Origin: Drosophila pseudoobscura
Taxonomy: Eukaryota; Arthropoda; Insecta; Diptera; Drosophilidae
Assembly (NCBI RefSeq): GCF_009870125.1
Contig: NC_046683.1
Location: forward strand, 48,933,869 to 48,997,868
Reading direction: 5' to 3'
DNA length: 64,000 nucleotides
Part shown: one piece after another, positions 47,060-62,160 of the stretch
How the letters are laid out: every line of letters starts with the position of its first letter
How positions within the stretch are numbered: the stretch's first letter is position 1
Notes under the pieces: generated by a model
What the model was told of the DNA's origin: nothing
The model's database searches: none
What the model saw: the letters and a program-made list of their open reading frames with translations, nothing else
Made by a program: the position numbers and the translations under genes

Positions 47060-50000
47060 ACAGAAAGAGACGGAGGGTTAGGTATTGCTGGGGTTGCAAG
47101 CCTGAAGGAGGAGCTAAAAGAGTGGGGATTGGGTGGTTGGGTGGCTGGGTGGCTGGGGGCCAAGAGTCATGGCTGGCATATGTAATGGCATCTGTGGGCT
47201 GGAGCAGGCGGATCCAGAGGAGCAGGCTGTGGTCCGTACAATAGGAGCAATTGTGCTCGAAATGCAATTATCGCGCGCCCGAATGTAGGCTGCAAAAAGC
47301 AACCTCCTGGAGCCTCGTCCTGTGTGCATTGTGTTTCCGATTTCATGCGCTTGATTTACCAAACCCAAAAGGGTTATGTAAGCGCCATCGATTGGCGATT
47401 TTCCAGGAATCCCCAGAACGCCGTTTTCAAAGGATATTTCAGGGATTCATCCTTTGTTTCTGCTCTTGCTCCTATACTCTTCGCTCCGCGATAAGCAGGA
47501 GCTCCCATACTCTTCGCTTCAGCGAATGAACAGCAGAATAAACTCTTGGATAAACAGCAGGCCCGACTTTATTTTGTCAGCTTAATGACAGTCTAAATTG
47601 GTTCCCCAACTCCTGTTTCACTGACGGGACCGGCAGCTGTTGCCGCATGGAACTTTTTCCGCCAGTTCCGCCAGTTGAGAGTTGAGAGCGAAAGAGGACG
47701 CGTCGCAACGCCCTATCCAATCTTTCCGGTACTCGTCTCGCCGCCCAAAACGCCACCAGACCTATCACTGTTGCCCCCCACCCCCCCTCTTTGGGTGAGA
47801 GAAAAACTCCAAAGATTTTCGCCTATCTGGGTTACAGGGCCTATCTGCGCTACGTGCAAACACAGCCAGGTAAATATTTCATACCCATCGCTTCTATTCT
47901 ACTCACTTTGATCCGTAATATTCCTTAAATTCACTTGACTTCTCTTCGCACTACCCTTTAAATGATCCTAGAGCGAAGTCTGCTAGGGCTATATATATAT
48001 GCATAAAGTTGTCCGTTCCGAATGCCAGCAGTTGCTCAACTGAACCTCCAGGGAAATGGTGGCTAAAGTTAATAATAATATAGCTATTTTGATGGCTTTG
48101 TCGGCTGCCGCGATAGAGTCAAGTGCGAAGAGTGATTCGGATATGATATCGCAGATTTCCATCGCCATATGCCCTCTATTGTTCTCTCTGTCTAGCCATC
48201 AGATCGCCGATAAGAGATAATTATTATTGGTAGCTTTTGCCTCTGAAGTGGGGTTTTTTACTCCGATAAGCCAATAGCCGTAGGAGTGTTTGCTCTGCAA
48301 TCGAGAATATTTGAGTGACACAAATGATGGATGGGACTGCAAGATGGTTAAGCTGGCAGTCAATGAGTCAAAAAGATAATACAGGTGGGTCTCCACAGGT
48401 ATTTCGTAGTTAGCGAAGATATTTCTAGAGCATTCTTATCCCAGAAAGGGTAGTCTTTATTTGCCACATTTCAAAAGAATTCGAAATTATCAAAAAAAAT
48501 TAGGGAAAATCCCGAAAAGTATATGCTAATGAACAGGTTCATGGAAGGATCATAGAATTCAATTGCAAAAGTGAGATACGAAAGGATGGACCATCAGATA
48601 GCATCTGCAGGAGATATTCCTTGATTACCGATACTTAAGCTTTTATCTTCACATATTAATAATAAGCATTCCTTCAATTATTTCATTAATTAAATAAAGT
48701 TTCATATTCATCTTGAATCTCTTATATGCACTTAACTCTTAGAATTGGTTAAATATAAATGGTCCCCGAGCACACTTTCGGGTAGATCGGTGAATAAAGA
48801 AAATCTGTGTGGATTTCTTAAGGAATTTCTCCCCAATATGAACTTTTCATACGAGAATGTAGTACGGCTTATAATTATTAGGTATAGTCCTAGTTCTATA
48901 AATGTACATAGCTACTATGGAAGACTCTATAGAGAATAATATGATCTACATACGAGTTTCGAGCTATCAAGTTTGATGTCTGTACCAGGGAAATCGGGGA
49001 TTAGTGATGGATTTCTCACGATAGGGCTGGTCCAAAGAACGCCTTTTTGCGGGACTCTCGAAGAAGGCACGTTTGTTGTTTTGCTAGGATGATACATGGC
49101 TACATGATATAAAGTATAAAGGTATAAAGTATACAAAATTATACTTTCACTGCCACAAACTGAAAGAAAAAAATACATTTGTATAATTTCCAGATCCAAA
49201 TACGAGCGTTTTGTCGGGTTAAGTCTCGCATTTGGCTCGTGTGCTACATCATTTGTGAGCGTTTGAATTGCTGGGTTGCGAAATCAGATCTACTTAAAGG
49301 TCAAAGCTCATTTATTATCTCATTTGCTAGCTCATGATGAGATTATACAAAGTGGTCCAAGGTCTAGTCCCCCTCTTTCGGGTCTTAATTATACTCTCAA
49401 ATTAAAATGACATCCAATCTCAATGAGGTTTGCTGTTGTATTTGCTGTTGTAAGCCCTAAAATAAGGACCACCTTGTATAATTTCATCATGCTGCGACTG
49501 TCTTGCACTTATAGTATACGTAGAAAAGCTTCGATTGCGAATCAAAATTATAGTGTTTAAGTTCTGGATAAAGTTTTAACCATACAATATTATAGTCGTA
49601 TCTTTATGAGTCACTATTCAATTTTTAAACATTAACCAAGAATTTTTAGCATCTTATGGCCCCATAATGGTAAGCATAAGAGAAACCTCTTTGGGTTGGG
49701 GATGGGATTCAGTGAAAAGAGTGAAAAGAAATGAAGCAAAGCAAAGTTACTTAAAAAGTTACTTATCGAGTGGCATCGCCGCCTCCGCATCGATGGGGAT
49801 GACGCACGAGTTCCTCCTAGAAGCCTTTGCAAATCCTTTCCTGCAGCAGCAGCAGATGCTGCTTGCTGTCAGATAAGAGAGGGGGAGGTGGGAGGAGCTC
49901 TGGAGGGATGATGATGATGCTGATGGCCCCCACTCTGAGGGCAAATATTTTCACATCTCTCGTTGTTTTTTCGCTTTACCAGGCAGCTTGATGGACGTCA

Positions 50001-50960
50001 TCTGGCATTTCGCTAGGCCCCTGCCCACCCCCATCTGCTACTCCCCGCATTTTCTCGCACCGCCCTCCTTTCACCCACCTCCTACCACACCCAATTACAT
50101 AAGTGTTCTCCTATATGCGCGCTCAAACGTGGGCTTGTATGTGTGCGACCCTCGAAAGTATCCTACGAAATTCGTTCAGCTGAAAATAATGCAATTTCCC
50201 AACTAGATAAAGATATTTTCCTGTGGAAGGGGCGGGCTTTGACCCAAATTTAGACTTGCTCCATATAGTAACACGATTATATAGTAAATGTATATGGTAT
50301 ATGTATAGTATATACTATATGTAGGCAGCAAATGTGTTACGTACGGGGCCGACAAACAGCAACAGCAATTATGGAGACTTAGATTGCTTTCCCTCGATGC
50401 TCGTGAGGACCAACTCTCATAAAAAGTTGTGCGTTGTGGGGGCCATTGTAAATGTCAGAAACAGTGGCAGAAATTAGTTTGTTAATTAGCTTTTCATTCT
50501 GCCACGTCACAGGAGGAGAAAGGGCAGGGGACAGAGGGAGGAGGCCTGGACTCCCCATCCGCCTCCGCAGTCCTGCGCACATAATTTGGCTTTTCCTTTT
50601 TCCGTGTGTGTATCTGGTGCCCGCCCACTGCTGTAGCTCCGCCCACGCCATCAGCTCAACAAAGATGGTTGCCCCAAAAATCAATGACGTCACGAGCGGC
50701 ATACCCATACACAGAGAGCCTTGAGAGAGAGCGCCAAACAGCTCTTCATCTCGCGCTGTTGGCGAAGGTTATGCAAGAGCTCCCTAGGTGTATCTGTGTG
50801 TGTGTGTGTTTGTGTGGGCAGCCATTTTGTTGAACGAACAGAAAAGCTTCGTAGGCGCCACAGACGCATGCCAAGGCTCATAGCTCCACAGATCGTCAGC
50901 GAGTGTAGGCTGCTGTCCTCAGATCCCAAGCTGAAAACTGCAAATTTCAAAAGAAATATA
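47060..50960. other. intergenic region upstream of Gad1, no gene seen
   Basis: Unique AT-rich sequence with short polypyrimidine, GT and GA runs. Some open frames of 60-110 codons exist on both strands but none has codon bias, splice partners or a recognisable product. A donor-like CCAG|GTAAAT near 47869 could belong to an alternative non-coding Gad1 exon; not supported further. Confidence 0.4.
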
Positions 50961-50999
50961 AATAAAATAGTATATTTATCAGAGTTCTATATATCCCCC

Positions 51000-51321
51000 A
51001 TATTCAGTCGAGTATTTGCTCCGTCCCACGCGCGTGTGTTTTCATTTAATCAAAAGTGAAAGATTTTTTTTATTGTGAGTGTCGTTTGAAAGGATTTATG
51101 TAAGTTGTGTAGATTGCCTCTTAGATTCCACGTAGATCCAGCACCAAAACAATTCGCATTCCTCGCAGATCCATCTCAGAGATACTACTACTACTCGTAC
51201 CAGACTCGATTCTCCACCTCATTTCTCGCACATTCCTTTCGTCCTTCACATCGCTGGCACCGCCACAGTAGCCAAAGTGAATTATCTAAGGCAATACATC
51301 GACGATATCCGCAGGATAATC
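51000..51321 (+). other. Gad1: putative non-coding first exon of Gad1
   Basis: An initiator-like TCAGTC at 51004-51009 begins a UTR-like, pyrimidine-rich stretch that ends in a donor, AATCG|GTAAGA, at 51321. The acceptor at 52314-52315 (ataccattgcag) opens the exon with the Gad1 start codon. Splice-signal inference only. Confidence 0.4.
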
Positions 51322-52323
51322 GGTAAGATTCCTCAGACAAATACATTCCCTCCATACTGAAATCGTTGTTGGCTTTCCTTGGCTCTGATTTTGCCACCTT
51401 TTTGCGATTTTACGCCGAAACTAGTGACTTTTTTTTGCTTGTTGGCTCATTTATATTGAAATTGGCGATTTTTTTGCCTATGATTGTGTTCCACTAGATT
51501 TGAGTGTACCTAACTAGAAGGTTTGGGAGACCTTGTGGGAAAAAAGGCAGTGTGAGTGACAGAAATATACATGAACCACTAACCATGAACCATGAATTAC
51601 TTAAGATAATCATTTTGGCGACTTTCGAATGAATTTGGCGAATTTTTGTATGGCAGCCGTGGTTACATAAGTCTCCAGGCACCCTCCAAGGTTTCCTCCA
51701 TTAACTGCAGCTGTCGCGCTGTCTGTATCCCTATATACACTTTTGCATATACACAAACATATATACATATCTATATATATATCGAGGAAAAACAGAGGAA
51801 ATTTGCTTAACGCTCACTGCGCAATAGCAGAAGGCGTCCCAATGGGAAGAGGGACACCGTTCCACTCCTCTTTCTGACTGGGAGGGGGGGGGTAAATGAA
51901 ATCAGTGTGTATACCACCCACACTCCACCATTGCCCTTCAGTTGTCCTTCTGTCTATATGGCCCCCATCCGCCACCCTTCCACTACCGAAATTCCTCTAT
52001 TTATTTACTCACTCATTGCATTTTCACACTCTAGACAAATTTTCGAAGGTTGTTTGTTTGTTTCTCCTCGATTATGCAATTTCTAGTTAGAAGAGGGAGA
52101 GGGAGAGTGTAGTAAGAGGCAGATTTATGTAACACCTGCTTTCAGTGGCCAGAGCTCTCTCTTCAGGGCCTACCCTTTAGGGTCTCCGATTGCATAACAT
52201 TGACTATTCACTTCATTTGGCCGAACATCATTTGCCGCCTACTACGAGAGGGCCCTTCAACTGGTACTCCTCCCTTTATTAATGAATCGTTTTCTCTTTC
52301 TTTATACCATTGCAGAGGAGAAA

Positions 52324-55300
52324 ATGTCGCTCAATCCGAACGGGTATAAACTGTCCGAAAGGACGGGCAAACTGACGGCATATGGTGAGTACAATTTACA
52401 AAGTAATTCAAACAGAAGTTGGAGTACTATGGTATGATATGATGTAAAAAAATATATTACAAGTCTATAGGATTCGAAGGGATATAAGCTTATCTTGAAA
52501 ATCTGTATTATATCTTGGCAATATAGGAGGAATACTTACACTTATATAACATGCAATGGATCATACTTATTAGATAGTATAGCACTAGGTAACGGTGCTC
52601 CCCATACGAGGGCTGCCTTTTGTATTTGTAACCTAATAGTGAAGGGTCAACAAGATAACATTGAAAACGGGTTTATTCTTTTTACAAATATTCTCTAACC
52701 TATTTTCGCAGTTCTTTGGCCCATAGAAGGAAGTATCTCTAAACAGCGCTTCGTCAGCCTCAGTTTTTGCTCAAAAAATATGATGGGGGGCAATGCTTGA
52801 GAGTTCGGATTATCGTAGAAAAGTACAACTTGTAATTGGAGTTTAAATTTCCTCAATGCTTCTATGTTATGGTATTGAAATACCCAATCCCGTACAGCAT
52901 TCGTTTTTTCCGGTACAATAACCGTTTTGGGACTATCCCCACGAGATTCGCTCTGCCGCCAAGGACGTCCAGTACTGAATTCGCTTAAGCACTTTTATGC
53001 ATTGGCAACGAAGGGTCCTAATCAACAAAGGTTGAACTAAGTTTATCGAAGCATTCTTGTCTTGCCAATCCATGTCAAAAATCGTAGTACATGTAAATCA
53101 TGACACGGAAGTTTTGATTTTTCAAACAAATTTTTGAATTATATAAAACGCGATGGTAGAAGAACAAGGTTTAGGCATGATTTGGCCACAATATGCCTAA
53201 CTTTTAAATGGAACTATCAATTTTGACCTGGTTTTATTAAACATAGCCAACGGTACGGATTCAAAAGGCAACGTACAAGATCAAGACAGAGACTTTTTCG
53301 TATATTTAAAAGCTCGTAATACTATCACATGAAATTAAGATTCTGATGTATATCGGAGTCTAGCTAGATCCAAATATCATAAATAAAATATAAAATACAT
53401 ATATATATTATTACAAGAAAGGAATTTAATTTATATTTTCTGTGATTTATTTTTCCATGGTCTAACCAATTGGGAGATATTCCAAATATTTTCATATGAG
53501 CATTGCGTCTATTTAAGTAGCTTTCCATACCAGTAATTATTTACAGTTGTAAGAAAGTGTAGAAGAAACTATTAATCTCCAAAATTCATTTGCTTTTAGT
53601 TACTAATTAATTTTCCTCTTCGAAATGTTCTTTAGGTAGCCAAAATCGACCTCTAAATGGTTTACAAATGGCTAGCTCTCTGCCCATAACATTTCCCCCC
53701 AAGTTATACCCATGAACCGCACTGTCCTGTCTGTCTGCCAAAACCATTTACTAGTAATAATTCTGGCAAACATTGGTCCTCCTTCTACTCCTTCCTGGCA
53801 TAGCTGCACACAAATCGCTTTTTGGCCGAGCAAATAATAAATGAGTGTTAAACCGACACTGCGACTGCGAGGCAAACAAAACGGGAGGTCTGCCAAGGAC
53901 ATGGACAAGGAGCTGGGCTGTCCAGAACACTCGTGTCCTTGATAAATGGCCTATGCACACTGTCCTACACTACCGTGTTTCGGCTGTTTTTGCTCCTGTT
54001 TTGGCTTCTGCTCCTGTTTTCATGTGTGCATTTGGCTTTGGTGGAGCGTGAAAGCGGGCCGACTGTTGCCTTGTAACAGATTTTCGACCGACAAACAGAG
54101 AGACAAACAGACGCGCGGCAGAAGTCAAAGGAGAAGCCACCACCATGCCCAGGTCCAGGCCCAGGCCCAGGCCCAGGACCAAGACCAGGACTCTCCCTGG
54201 CAGCCAGACGCGTGCACCAAATTGAAAACCCAACAAACATAAACCGTTTAGTCACAGGATATTGCGCACGCCTGAGAAGGACACAGTGAAATCCTGGTCG
54301 TGTGTGAAGCGTCTGTGCTTAATGCTTGCTCCTTCTGCAGGATCAGGGAGGAAGAGAGATGGATAGTCCGAAGGGTGGGCGGCTGCCTTTGACAGCCTGG
54401 CCATCGAGGCAGTCAAGCACATTAAATTTTATTTAACTTTTTGCCGTAAACTCGAGGAATGTTCAAAATTGCTACAATTTGTCGTGCAGCGACTGCTGCT
54501 CCTGCTCCTGCTGCTGCTCCCTGCTCCATTCTTCCTGCTTCTTCTACATTTGGTAATCATCCGCAACGTTAAGTTTTCCAATTGATTCCCGGGGAGCTAC
54601 TGTTCCCATTTGCCTGGTGGCTTAGTGGCCAGACCTTAAGTCCCCGCACAAAGCCCTAGAAATTAATTGCAGCCACCGCTGGAGGATGACGCGAAGGACA
54701 CGACCACCAGCTGGGTGCTGGCCTTGCCCTGCGCCACCCCTTGGAGGATGACCATAAAAAGCTCGTTATGAATCTCAGTCTGCCCCCGGAGGATCCCGCT
54801 TTGGACTCCCCTTAAATCATGACCATAATAATAGCCATATATCATGATAAGAGCGAGGGCCTGTCAGCAGAAGCGGGGCCACACGCTTTTCATATTTCCC
54901 GATAAGCGTTCACATTCACATTTTTCTTTCCTTTTTTATGTTCGCTCTTTTTTATCAGATCTCATGCCCACAACAGTGTCTGCCGGACCGGAGACACAGG
55001 AGTTCCTGCTGAAGGTAGTCGATGTGCTATTGGATTTCGTAAAGGCCACCAATGATCGAAATGAGAAGGTACTGGATTTCCATCATCCAGAGGACCTGAA
55101 GCGTTTGCTGGACCTGGAGGTGCCCGATCGGGCCTTGCCGCTGCAGCAGTTGATCGAGGACTGTGCCACCACATTGAAGTACCAAGTGAAGACGGGTGAG
55201 TTCGGCTATATCTTTTCCCGTGAATCCCCTTGAATCCTTATCGGGGGTCTCCTGTGTTTGCCCAGTCGCGGGCTAATCAAATTTGTTGCTGCTTAGCATA

Positions 55301-58300
55301 TGTCCTCTGTCGGACGCGTGCCTCCGGACGATGCGGTCGCATTATGACACAAAGTGTGCAGCCTTCTAGATAAGCACATTAGCATATTGATGGCACTCTT
55401 CCGCCAGGCAGACAGACACAGAGGATGAAGCGTCAGACAAAGCCATTTTATGGCCCATTGAGCCATGGCCCAAAGCTGGTTTACACCTTTCAAAAACACT
55501 CGTAGTCCCTTTGGGCTGCCATCAATCATAAATCAGGGAAAGGGTTCCTTTCCCTTTTGGCTTTCGCAGCCAAAAGTCATTCGCACGTTTCGGCTCTCCT
55601 TTTTTTTGTTGTTGTTGTTGTTGTGCGTTGGTATACGATGAATGTCCTTGCTGATTTCATTTCATTGAAAATTAATGCCAGGGGCAGCTCCTGTGTGTCC
55701 TGTGTCTATGTCTCTCGCCGCACGTGACCGCAATTGTGTTTGGAGTATCGATAATAAGCGTATTTACTATACAAACCCCTCGTACTCCTGCCCAAACCAA
55801 CCCCCGGAAGCTGTGGCCTTGTCTCGGAAGCAGGCGTTGCTTCCGCGATTTGGTTGCAGGAAATGGGACTTGCTCTGGCATCCTCCTTCCCCCTGTGGTT
55901 TACTGACTTTTGTGTGCCTAAAAATTGAATTAAAAGTGTACGCAATCAAGTCTGCCCGCTGAATAAACATAGATTGCATGGGAAACTTTTGGGAAAGGAG
56001 AATAATTAGGATGGGAGGGGGGGACTCCTTAGAAAAGCGAGAAAAATTCTTCTCTTTAAGGAGCTCCTCTTTTTTGCATCTTCTACCATTACGCCAGACT
56101 CCGATAAGAGTCCCATTTATGATCCTTAATCTCACATAATGTGCGCCCTGTCAAAAAGCAGGGAAGACGCGGCGGCAGCAACCTGATACGACAACATCAT
56201 CCTCCATAAAAACAGGGGAGCTTTAATCAAAATCCGTTGTTATTTTCTGACTCGCTGCATTCCTGATCCTTTGATGCGAATGAATGACTGCCTCCTCAGT
56301 CCTGTGCCCAAAGTCCTGGCCGTCTGCTGTCTGCTGCTGCTGCTGCTGTCTGGGTCGAGGGTGACTCCTGCGCAAATTGAAATGTTTGAATGCCGACGCT
56401 CTGGCAGAGTCCTTGTTTCCTTGTATCCTTCTGTGTGTGTGTCTGTGTCTGTGTGTGTTTGGGTGGATTTAGCCTTGTGGGCAATGGGATTTTAATCACA
56501 CGACTTATGGCACTCAAGATGTGAACTGACAGACGCCGAAGGGTTCAAGCTGGAACAGGGGGACGGACGGACAGCTTCCTGATGCTTTTCTGAAAGCATT
56601 CTCTGGTTCTTCGTGGGAGTTTTCCCCCCACAAATCGAAGCTCCTTCGAAAGTCCTACAATTAGCTACAATAAATGAGCAATTTATAGAGCTCTTCAGTC
56701 AGAGAAAAGTACAGGGATTACAGCACGAAAAAACTAAGATCCAGCCTCCATCGATTGGCCACCAGGACCTTGTGTGTGAGTGGCGTCTGCCCTTGAACAT
56801 ATGCACTTCCGTGGCGGCTGGCACTGGCACTGGCCCTGACGCTGACGCTGGCGTTGGCGGCCTTCCATTCGAGCCCAGTCAGCCGTGCTGCTTCGTTTTG
56901 GCCTTTGTTTCAGCCCTCGAATATATTTTTAATAAAACAAAAAAAACTGTGGCAGAATGCTGCCGGAAAGGAGGAATGGGGGTGATGGAGGAAGCTCCTG
57001 GCAATGGAAGCACAGCTGCCAGACACATCTGCTGTCAGCTTAGGGACATAGACAGACGGAGGCGACAGCCATGGCTAAAGGGAAAGCATTTTCAGCCACA
57101 TTAAACACCCAAAAGGCGGCACAACATATCCCCCAATAGAGCTATTGGCGCTATAACCTCTTTTCTTATGTATAACCCCCCAGGACATCCACACTTCTTC
57201 AATCAGCTGTCCAATGGACTCGATCTGATCTCCATGGCTGGCGAGTGGCTGACGGCCACGGCCAATACCAACATGTTCACATACGAGATCGCCCCAGTGT
57301 TCATTCTTATGGAGACGGTGGTGCTGACGAAGATGCGCGAGATCATCGGTTGGTCCGGCGGCGATTCCATCCTGGCGCCCGGTGGCTCCATCTCGAATCT
57401 GTACGCCTTCCTGGCGGCCCGGCATAAGATGTTCCCCAACTACAAGGAGCATGGCTCTCGGGGATTGCCCGGAAATTTGGCGATGTTCACCTCGGACCAG
57501 TGCCATTACTCGATCAAGTCTTGCGCCGCCGTCTGCGGCCTGGGCACCGACCACTGCATTGTGGTGCCCTCGGATGAGCATGGCAAGATGATTACTTCGG
57601 AGCTGGAGCGATTGATCCTCGAGCGCAAGGCCAAGGGCGACATACCCTTCTTTGTCAATGCCACCGCTGGAACCACTGTCCTTGGGGCTTTCGATGATAT
57701 CAATACCATTGCGGACATTTGCGAGAAGTACAACTGCTGGATGCACATCGATGTGAGTATTCTTCACTGGGGGATTGCGGTTGGGATATTCAAATGAGAA
57801 TCGGTTCTGTTTCTTTTAAAGGCTGCTTGGGGCGGCGGTCTGTTGATGTCTCGCAAGCATCGTCATCCCAGATTCACTGGCGTTGAGCGGTAAGTAGAAG
57901 ACATCCAAGAGGTCAAAGACTGTTCTTCAGACTTCCTCAGAGCTCATATCATATCCTTTCACTTCATAGAAGTTCCTCGACAATCCTCTGGGCCCGCTTC
58001 CCTTTTGTCCAAAGCAATTGTCAAGCTCATTCATCATCCTTCGTGGCAGGAACTCGTGTGCCTTGGGGCACCCTCATCTTTTGCCAAGTCAAAACACAAA
58101 TTGAAATCTCCGCTTGGGTTTGGGTTTTTTGTAGGATGAATTTAAATCTAAATGCTCCCAAATGGCCCGCATCGCTCAGCTCTCGGCCGAGTCGTCTCCC
58201 CCTCGTGCAGAAAATCAACTTCAACATGTGGGAAAAATCTCAATTTGTCATTTAGTGCCTCCATCAGGTGTTCAGAGCTTACAGGGATTACAACGACCCA

Positions 58301-61186
58301 GAGCCGAGTGCCGAGTGCATTTTTGGGCCAGACAAACAAATGAACAAAGTGGATTTTGAACCAACCCGTGTTCTACCAACCCGCGACCTCCAGGGGGTGG
58401 CACGGCATGGGCATGAATGGGTGGGCATTACTTACGCAACAATTACGACAAACAATGCGAGTGGCAGTGGCTGGGCGAGTGGCAGAGTGAGGGAAAGTGA
58501 TTCATCCCCGAGGAGAGGAATTTTTAATTTTAAAGTTAAAACCTGAAATGCACTTTAGCACCAGACCCATTCCTGTCCTGAATCCATTCCTGAATCCATC
58601 TCCAGTCCCACCTCCGACTCCGCCTTAAGAGAGGGCTTAGGCAAATGTGGCAAGTGCAGCTGTCGTTCGTATTGACAGACTGCGGTCAAGCAGGAACAGC
58701 CTAGCCTTAGCCTCCTTAAAACACTTTCAAATTGATTGCCTCCTCCCATCTTTCATCCATCCATCACCCACAATAATGGCTCCTAATGCCAGCGTCGTTG
58801 TGGCATGCAAATTGAGGCTCTTAATTGAAAGGCTCTCAATGCGAATTAATCATTAAAATGCCCATACAGCTGACAAGTTGCGTTGCGGCATTTTGGGGGC
58901 TTACAGAGCCCTGATTAATGGTCCTTTATTGGGTGCAGAGGATGAGGGAACCTCTTAAATTCGCTGAGTTTCAGTTTGAAAGAAGTTTCTTAAAACAATT
59001 GAAGGGAAATCTCATCTGTAGCCCAATCGCCACATGCCGCCGCTCAATCACAAAACATATGCGGGAAGAAAGACAGTTCGGGCTTTATTGAAGGCTGTAT
59101 CGACTATGCGGTTACCCATTCAGGGATCTATTGAGTGCTTATATGATCCACGTTATGGCTGGATAACTTATATTCATAAAGAGATTAAAAGATTACTTAT
59201 GATACGTTTTTTCTGTGATTAGAGGCACGGATAATATTAATGACTTGTCTTGTGTAATTTTAATATTTGTTCCACAACTATGACAATTGATATTTAGGTG
59301 GATAAAAACTTGATCCATTAATTAAATTACAGTTCCATATCTCAAAAATTGTAGGGGGCATTATATTTTCTTGTTTTTATAAACCAATGTTTTGGTTGCA
59401 AAGAAGATTCTTATACCCAATATACCCTCGAATTCCCACCAGTAGAGGGCACAAAAACCTGAAGCACACTTCCAGGCACTCCATAAGGATCATGTTTATA
59501 GACACCCACCCACCCACACACCCACCGGGTGAGGCTGGGAGGCAGGCAGCAAGCTGTGGCGCACCCACATAACTGTAAATAGCTCCCCCAGGGATGTTTA
59601 GCTGTCAACCCTCCCCGAGTCCTTGCCCCGAGGGTTGTGTCTCTCGCTTTTGAATTCAATTAAAGTGCTGCGGCCTGAAATTGCCACAATTTATGGCACT
59701 TGCCGTGGAGAGACCTCCCCCATTTGTCGCACAGCGGGGCTTGTGGGATGGGGTGGGTAGCGCTAGCTGCCACAGTGTGGCAGCTTAGTGTTAATTGTTT
59801 GTAATTCGTAATTGAATGTCTATTTACGAATATGATTTGACTTTTTGCAGCGCCGATTCGGTCACCTGGAATCCACACAAGCTGATGGGAGCCCTACTGC
59901 AGTGCTCGACCATTCATTTCAAGGAGGATGTAAGTAGATCTATAATATATATAAATAAAGAAGAGATTATATAAAATGTATAGGGATACTGTGGAGGAGA
60001 TAAAAATAGTTTATTTGGGTTTTATAATTACACAAACTATGAGCACCTCGTTTTGGAGAGCTATAGACACATCTCTGAATCCTTTTGGCTTGGGATATGA
60101 TATGAAGGCGATATCGTATACAAATACAACAATTTCCTTGACTTTTTCAGCACAACCCCATATTTAAAGTACCATTTTCCTGCCCCACAACCCCAGAACG
60201 ATACCCGACATTCTTTTGGATACACATTGAACAATGTTTGTGCAAAGAATTCCAATTGTGTTTCGAACAATTACTTGTTATTCTTCATTCCAAACAACGA
60301 ACGAGACCAGACGGACCGATAGACAGACAGACAGACAGGGGTTGTCGCACACACAATGAAAAGCGTAATGAAATCTTTGACAACCCTGGTGGCTCGGGGG
60401 CCACATGCGCCAAGTCACCCTCCTTCAGTCCGTCCTTCCTCCGATTTTTTACATTCATTGCAATATGTTGCCATCGGTCACAGTTGCGTCTTTTGGCAGG
60501 CGGGAATTTTAATTAAAATTTCAACTTGACTTATGGCCAGAGGGAAAGAGGGAAAGAGAAAGGCCGAAAAGGATTCCATTCAATATCGATTTTGCTTTCT
60601 ATAGGGCCTCCTCATCAGCTGCAACCAGATGTCGGCGGAGTATCTGTTCATGACCGACAAGCATTATGACATTAGCTACGACACTGGAGACAAGGTGATC
60701 CAGTGCGGGCGCCACAACGACATCTTCAAGCTGTGGCTGCAGTGGCGCGCCAAGGGCACCGAGGGCTTCGAACAGCAGCAGGACCGCTTGATGGAGTTGG
60801 TCCAATACCAGCTGAAGCGCATTCGCGCCCAGTCCGATCGCTTCCATCTGATCCTGGAGCCAGAGTGCGTCAATGTATCGTTCTGGTATGTGCCGAAGCG
60901 GCTGCGGGGAGTGCCCCATGATGCCAGAAAGGAGACAGAGTTGGGAAAGGTAAGCTCACCTCAAAAAGATATCCAAAGGTTTGGTGGAATAACCCCTATG
61001 ATCTCTCTGCAGATCTGTCCTATTATCAAGGGACGCATGATGCAAAAGGGCAGTCTGATGGTGGGCTATCAGCCTGACGATCGACGACCCAATTTCTTCC
61101 GTTCGATCATCTCATCGGCTGCCGTCAACGAGGCGGATGTGGACTTTATGCTGGATGAGATCCATCGTTTGGGCGATGATTTGTAA
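52324..61186 (+). CDS. Gad1: glutamate decarboxylase 1 (PLP enzyme making GABA)
   Basis: Seven coding exons: 52324-52384, 54959-55195, 57184-57752, 57822-57889, 59851-59929, 60605-60949 and 61013-61186. All are in frame and give 510 aa, the length I know for fly Gad1. It decarboxylates glutamate to GABA in neurons. Residues 1-20 ([20 protein letters not shown]) are a separate exon. The group II decarboxylase fold follows, with [48 protein letters not shown] around the cofactor-binding Asp, and NPHK (exon 5) carrying the lysine that forms the Schiff base with PLP. The C-terminus ends [10 protein letters not shown]. Introns 1 and 2 are long (about 2.6 and 2.0 kb) and contain no gene that I can support. 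Confidence 0.96.
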
Positions 61187-62154
61187 GCGGTTCTCAGAAT
61201 GGAATGATAATGGTAGATCATACAAAAAGCATATCAAGGAGACCGCGAAACGAATCAAGAAAGATCATCAGAGTTCAATGTTGAATGTAAATTTGTTTGT
61301 ATGTATCTATAAAGTGTTACTAGCTGTTCCTTTTCCGATTCTTCATTCCGTTACTGTTATACGTTAACCGTTATCCCAGTGTGTGGGCCAGTGTTGGAAA
61401 TTTTCATATAATCGAAACCTGTTAATGCGAGCGTTTGTTTTTTTTTTTTGGTAAAACTATATCTAAAACCGATATTAAAATCGAAAAAGATTCAAGAAAA
61501 CTATAAGTATACAATATTTGAATATCTATATGTACCACCACAACACGCACCACCAGAAAACACGGAACACGGTCCCATAAACCCACATAATACCTATGAA
61601 ACGATATACATATATTTACTGTTGGAAAATACTGTTGAATGGTTAATCGAACGCTATCTTAACATATCAGGAAGATGAAGAAGGAGAGGGTTCCGTTTGA
61701 TTCGTTATGTTAATCGTTTGATCTATTTTGCGGAGAGAAAAGTTACCTACTATACTCGTATAGAGACGTTGATCTATGGCCATGCGTACCTTTATAGAGA
61801 GACCTGTGCTTGTTACTTAAGAAGAAACTGAAAGAGGATCTGGGGACACCCACATCCTTAGATCGTATCTAGTCCAATTATCGAACTGTGCTATATACTC
61901 GTCTAGAGAATTAAATACGTATAAACGAATTAGTTGGAGTTTAGTTTCCCATATCCAAAAAGTCAATTAAACTCAATTACAAATGTTGGACTGCCTATTC
62001 TTTTCTATGAGTTCCCATATTCTTTCAAATTCTGTTAGTCCAAAGGAAGGTATAGGAAAAGTCAGAGAAGGGATTCGAGACCACTCCATGTACACAACTC
62101 AGACAAATCATATACAACAACAAAAGAACACGAATCGTTTGTCAATTCAATATA

Positions 62155-62160
62155 AATAAA
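62155..62160 (+). terminator. Gad1: candidate poly(A) signal of Gad1
   Basis: AATAAA about 970 bases past the Gad1 stop, in AT-rich DNA; it precedes the Faa promoter by about 400 bases. Confidence 0.4.

Noticed and set aside
54130-54195. CCAGGC hexamer run
   Set aside because: A simple minisatellite in a Gad1 intron; its Pro/Gly-repeat translations on both strands are artefacts.
56613-57104. 163-codon frame in Gad1 intron 2
   Set aside because: No homology or splice support; contains simple GCTGAC repeats that keep the frame open.
57075-57767. 230-codon minus-strand frame
   Set aside because: Antisense of Gad1 exon 3, whose sense frame is unmistakable glutamate decarboxylase.
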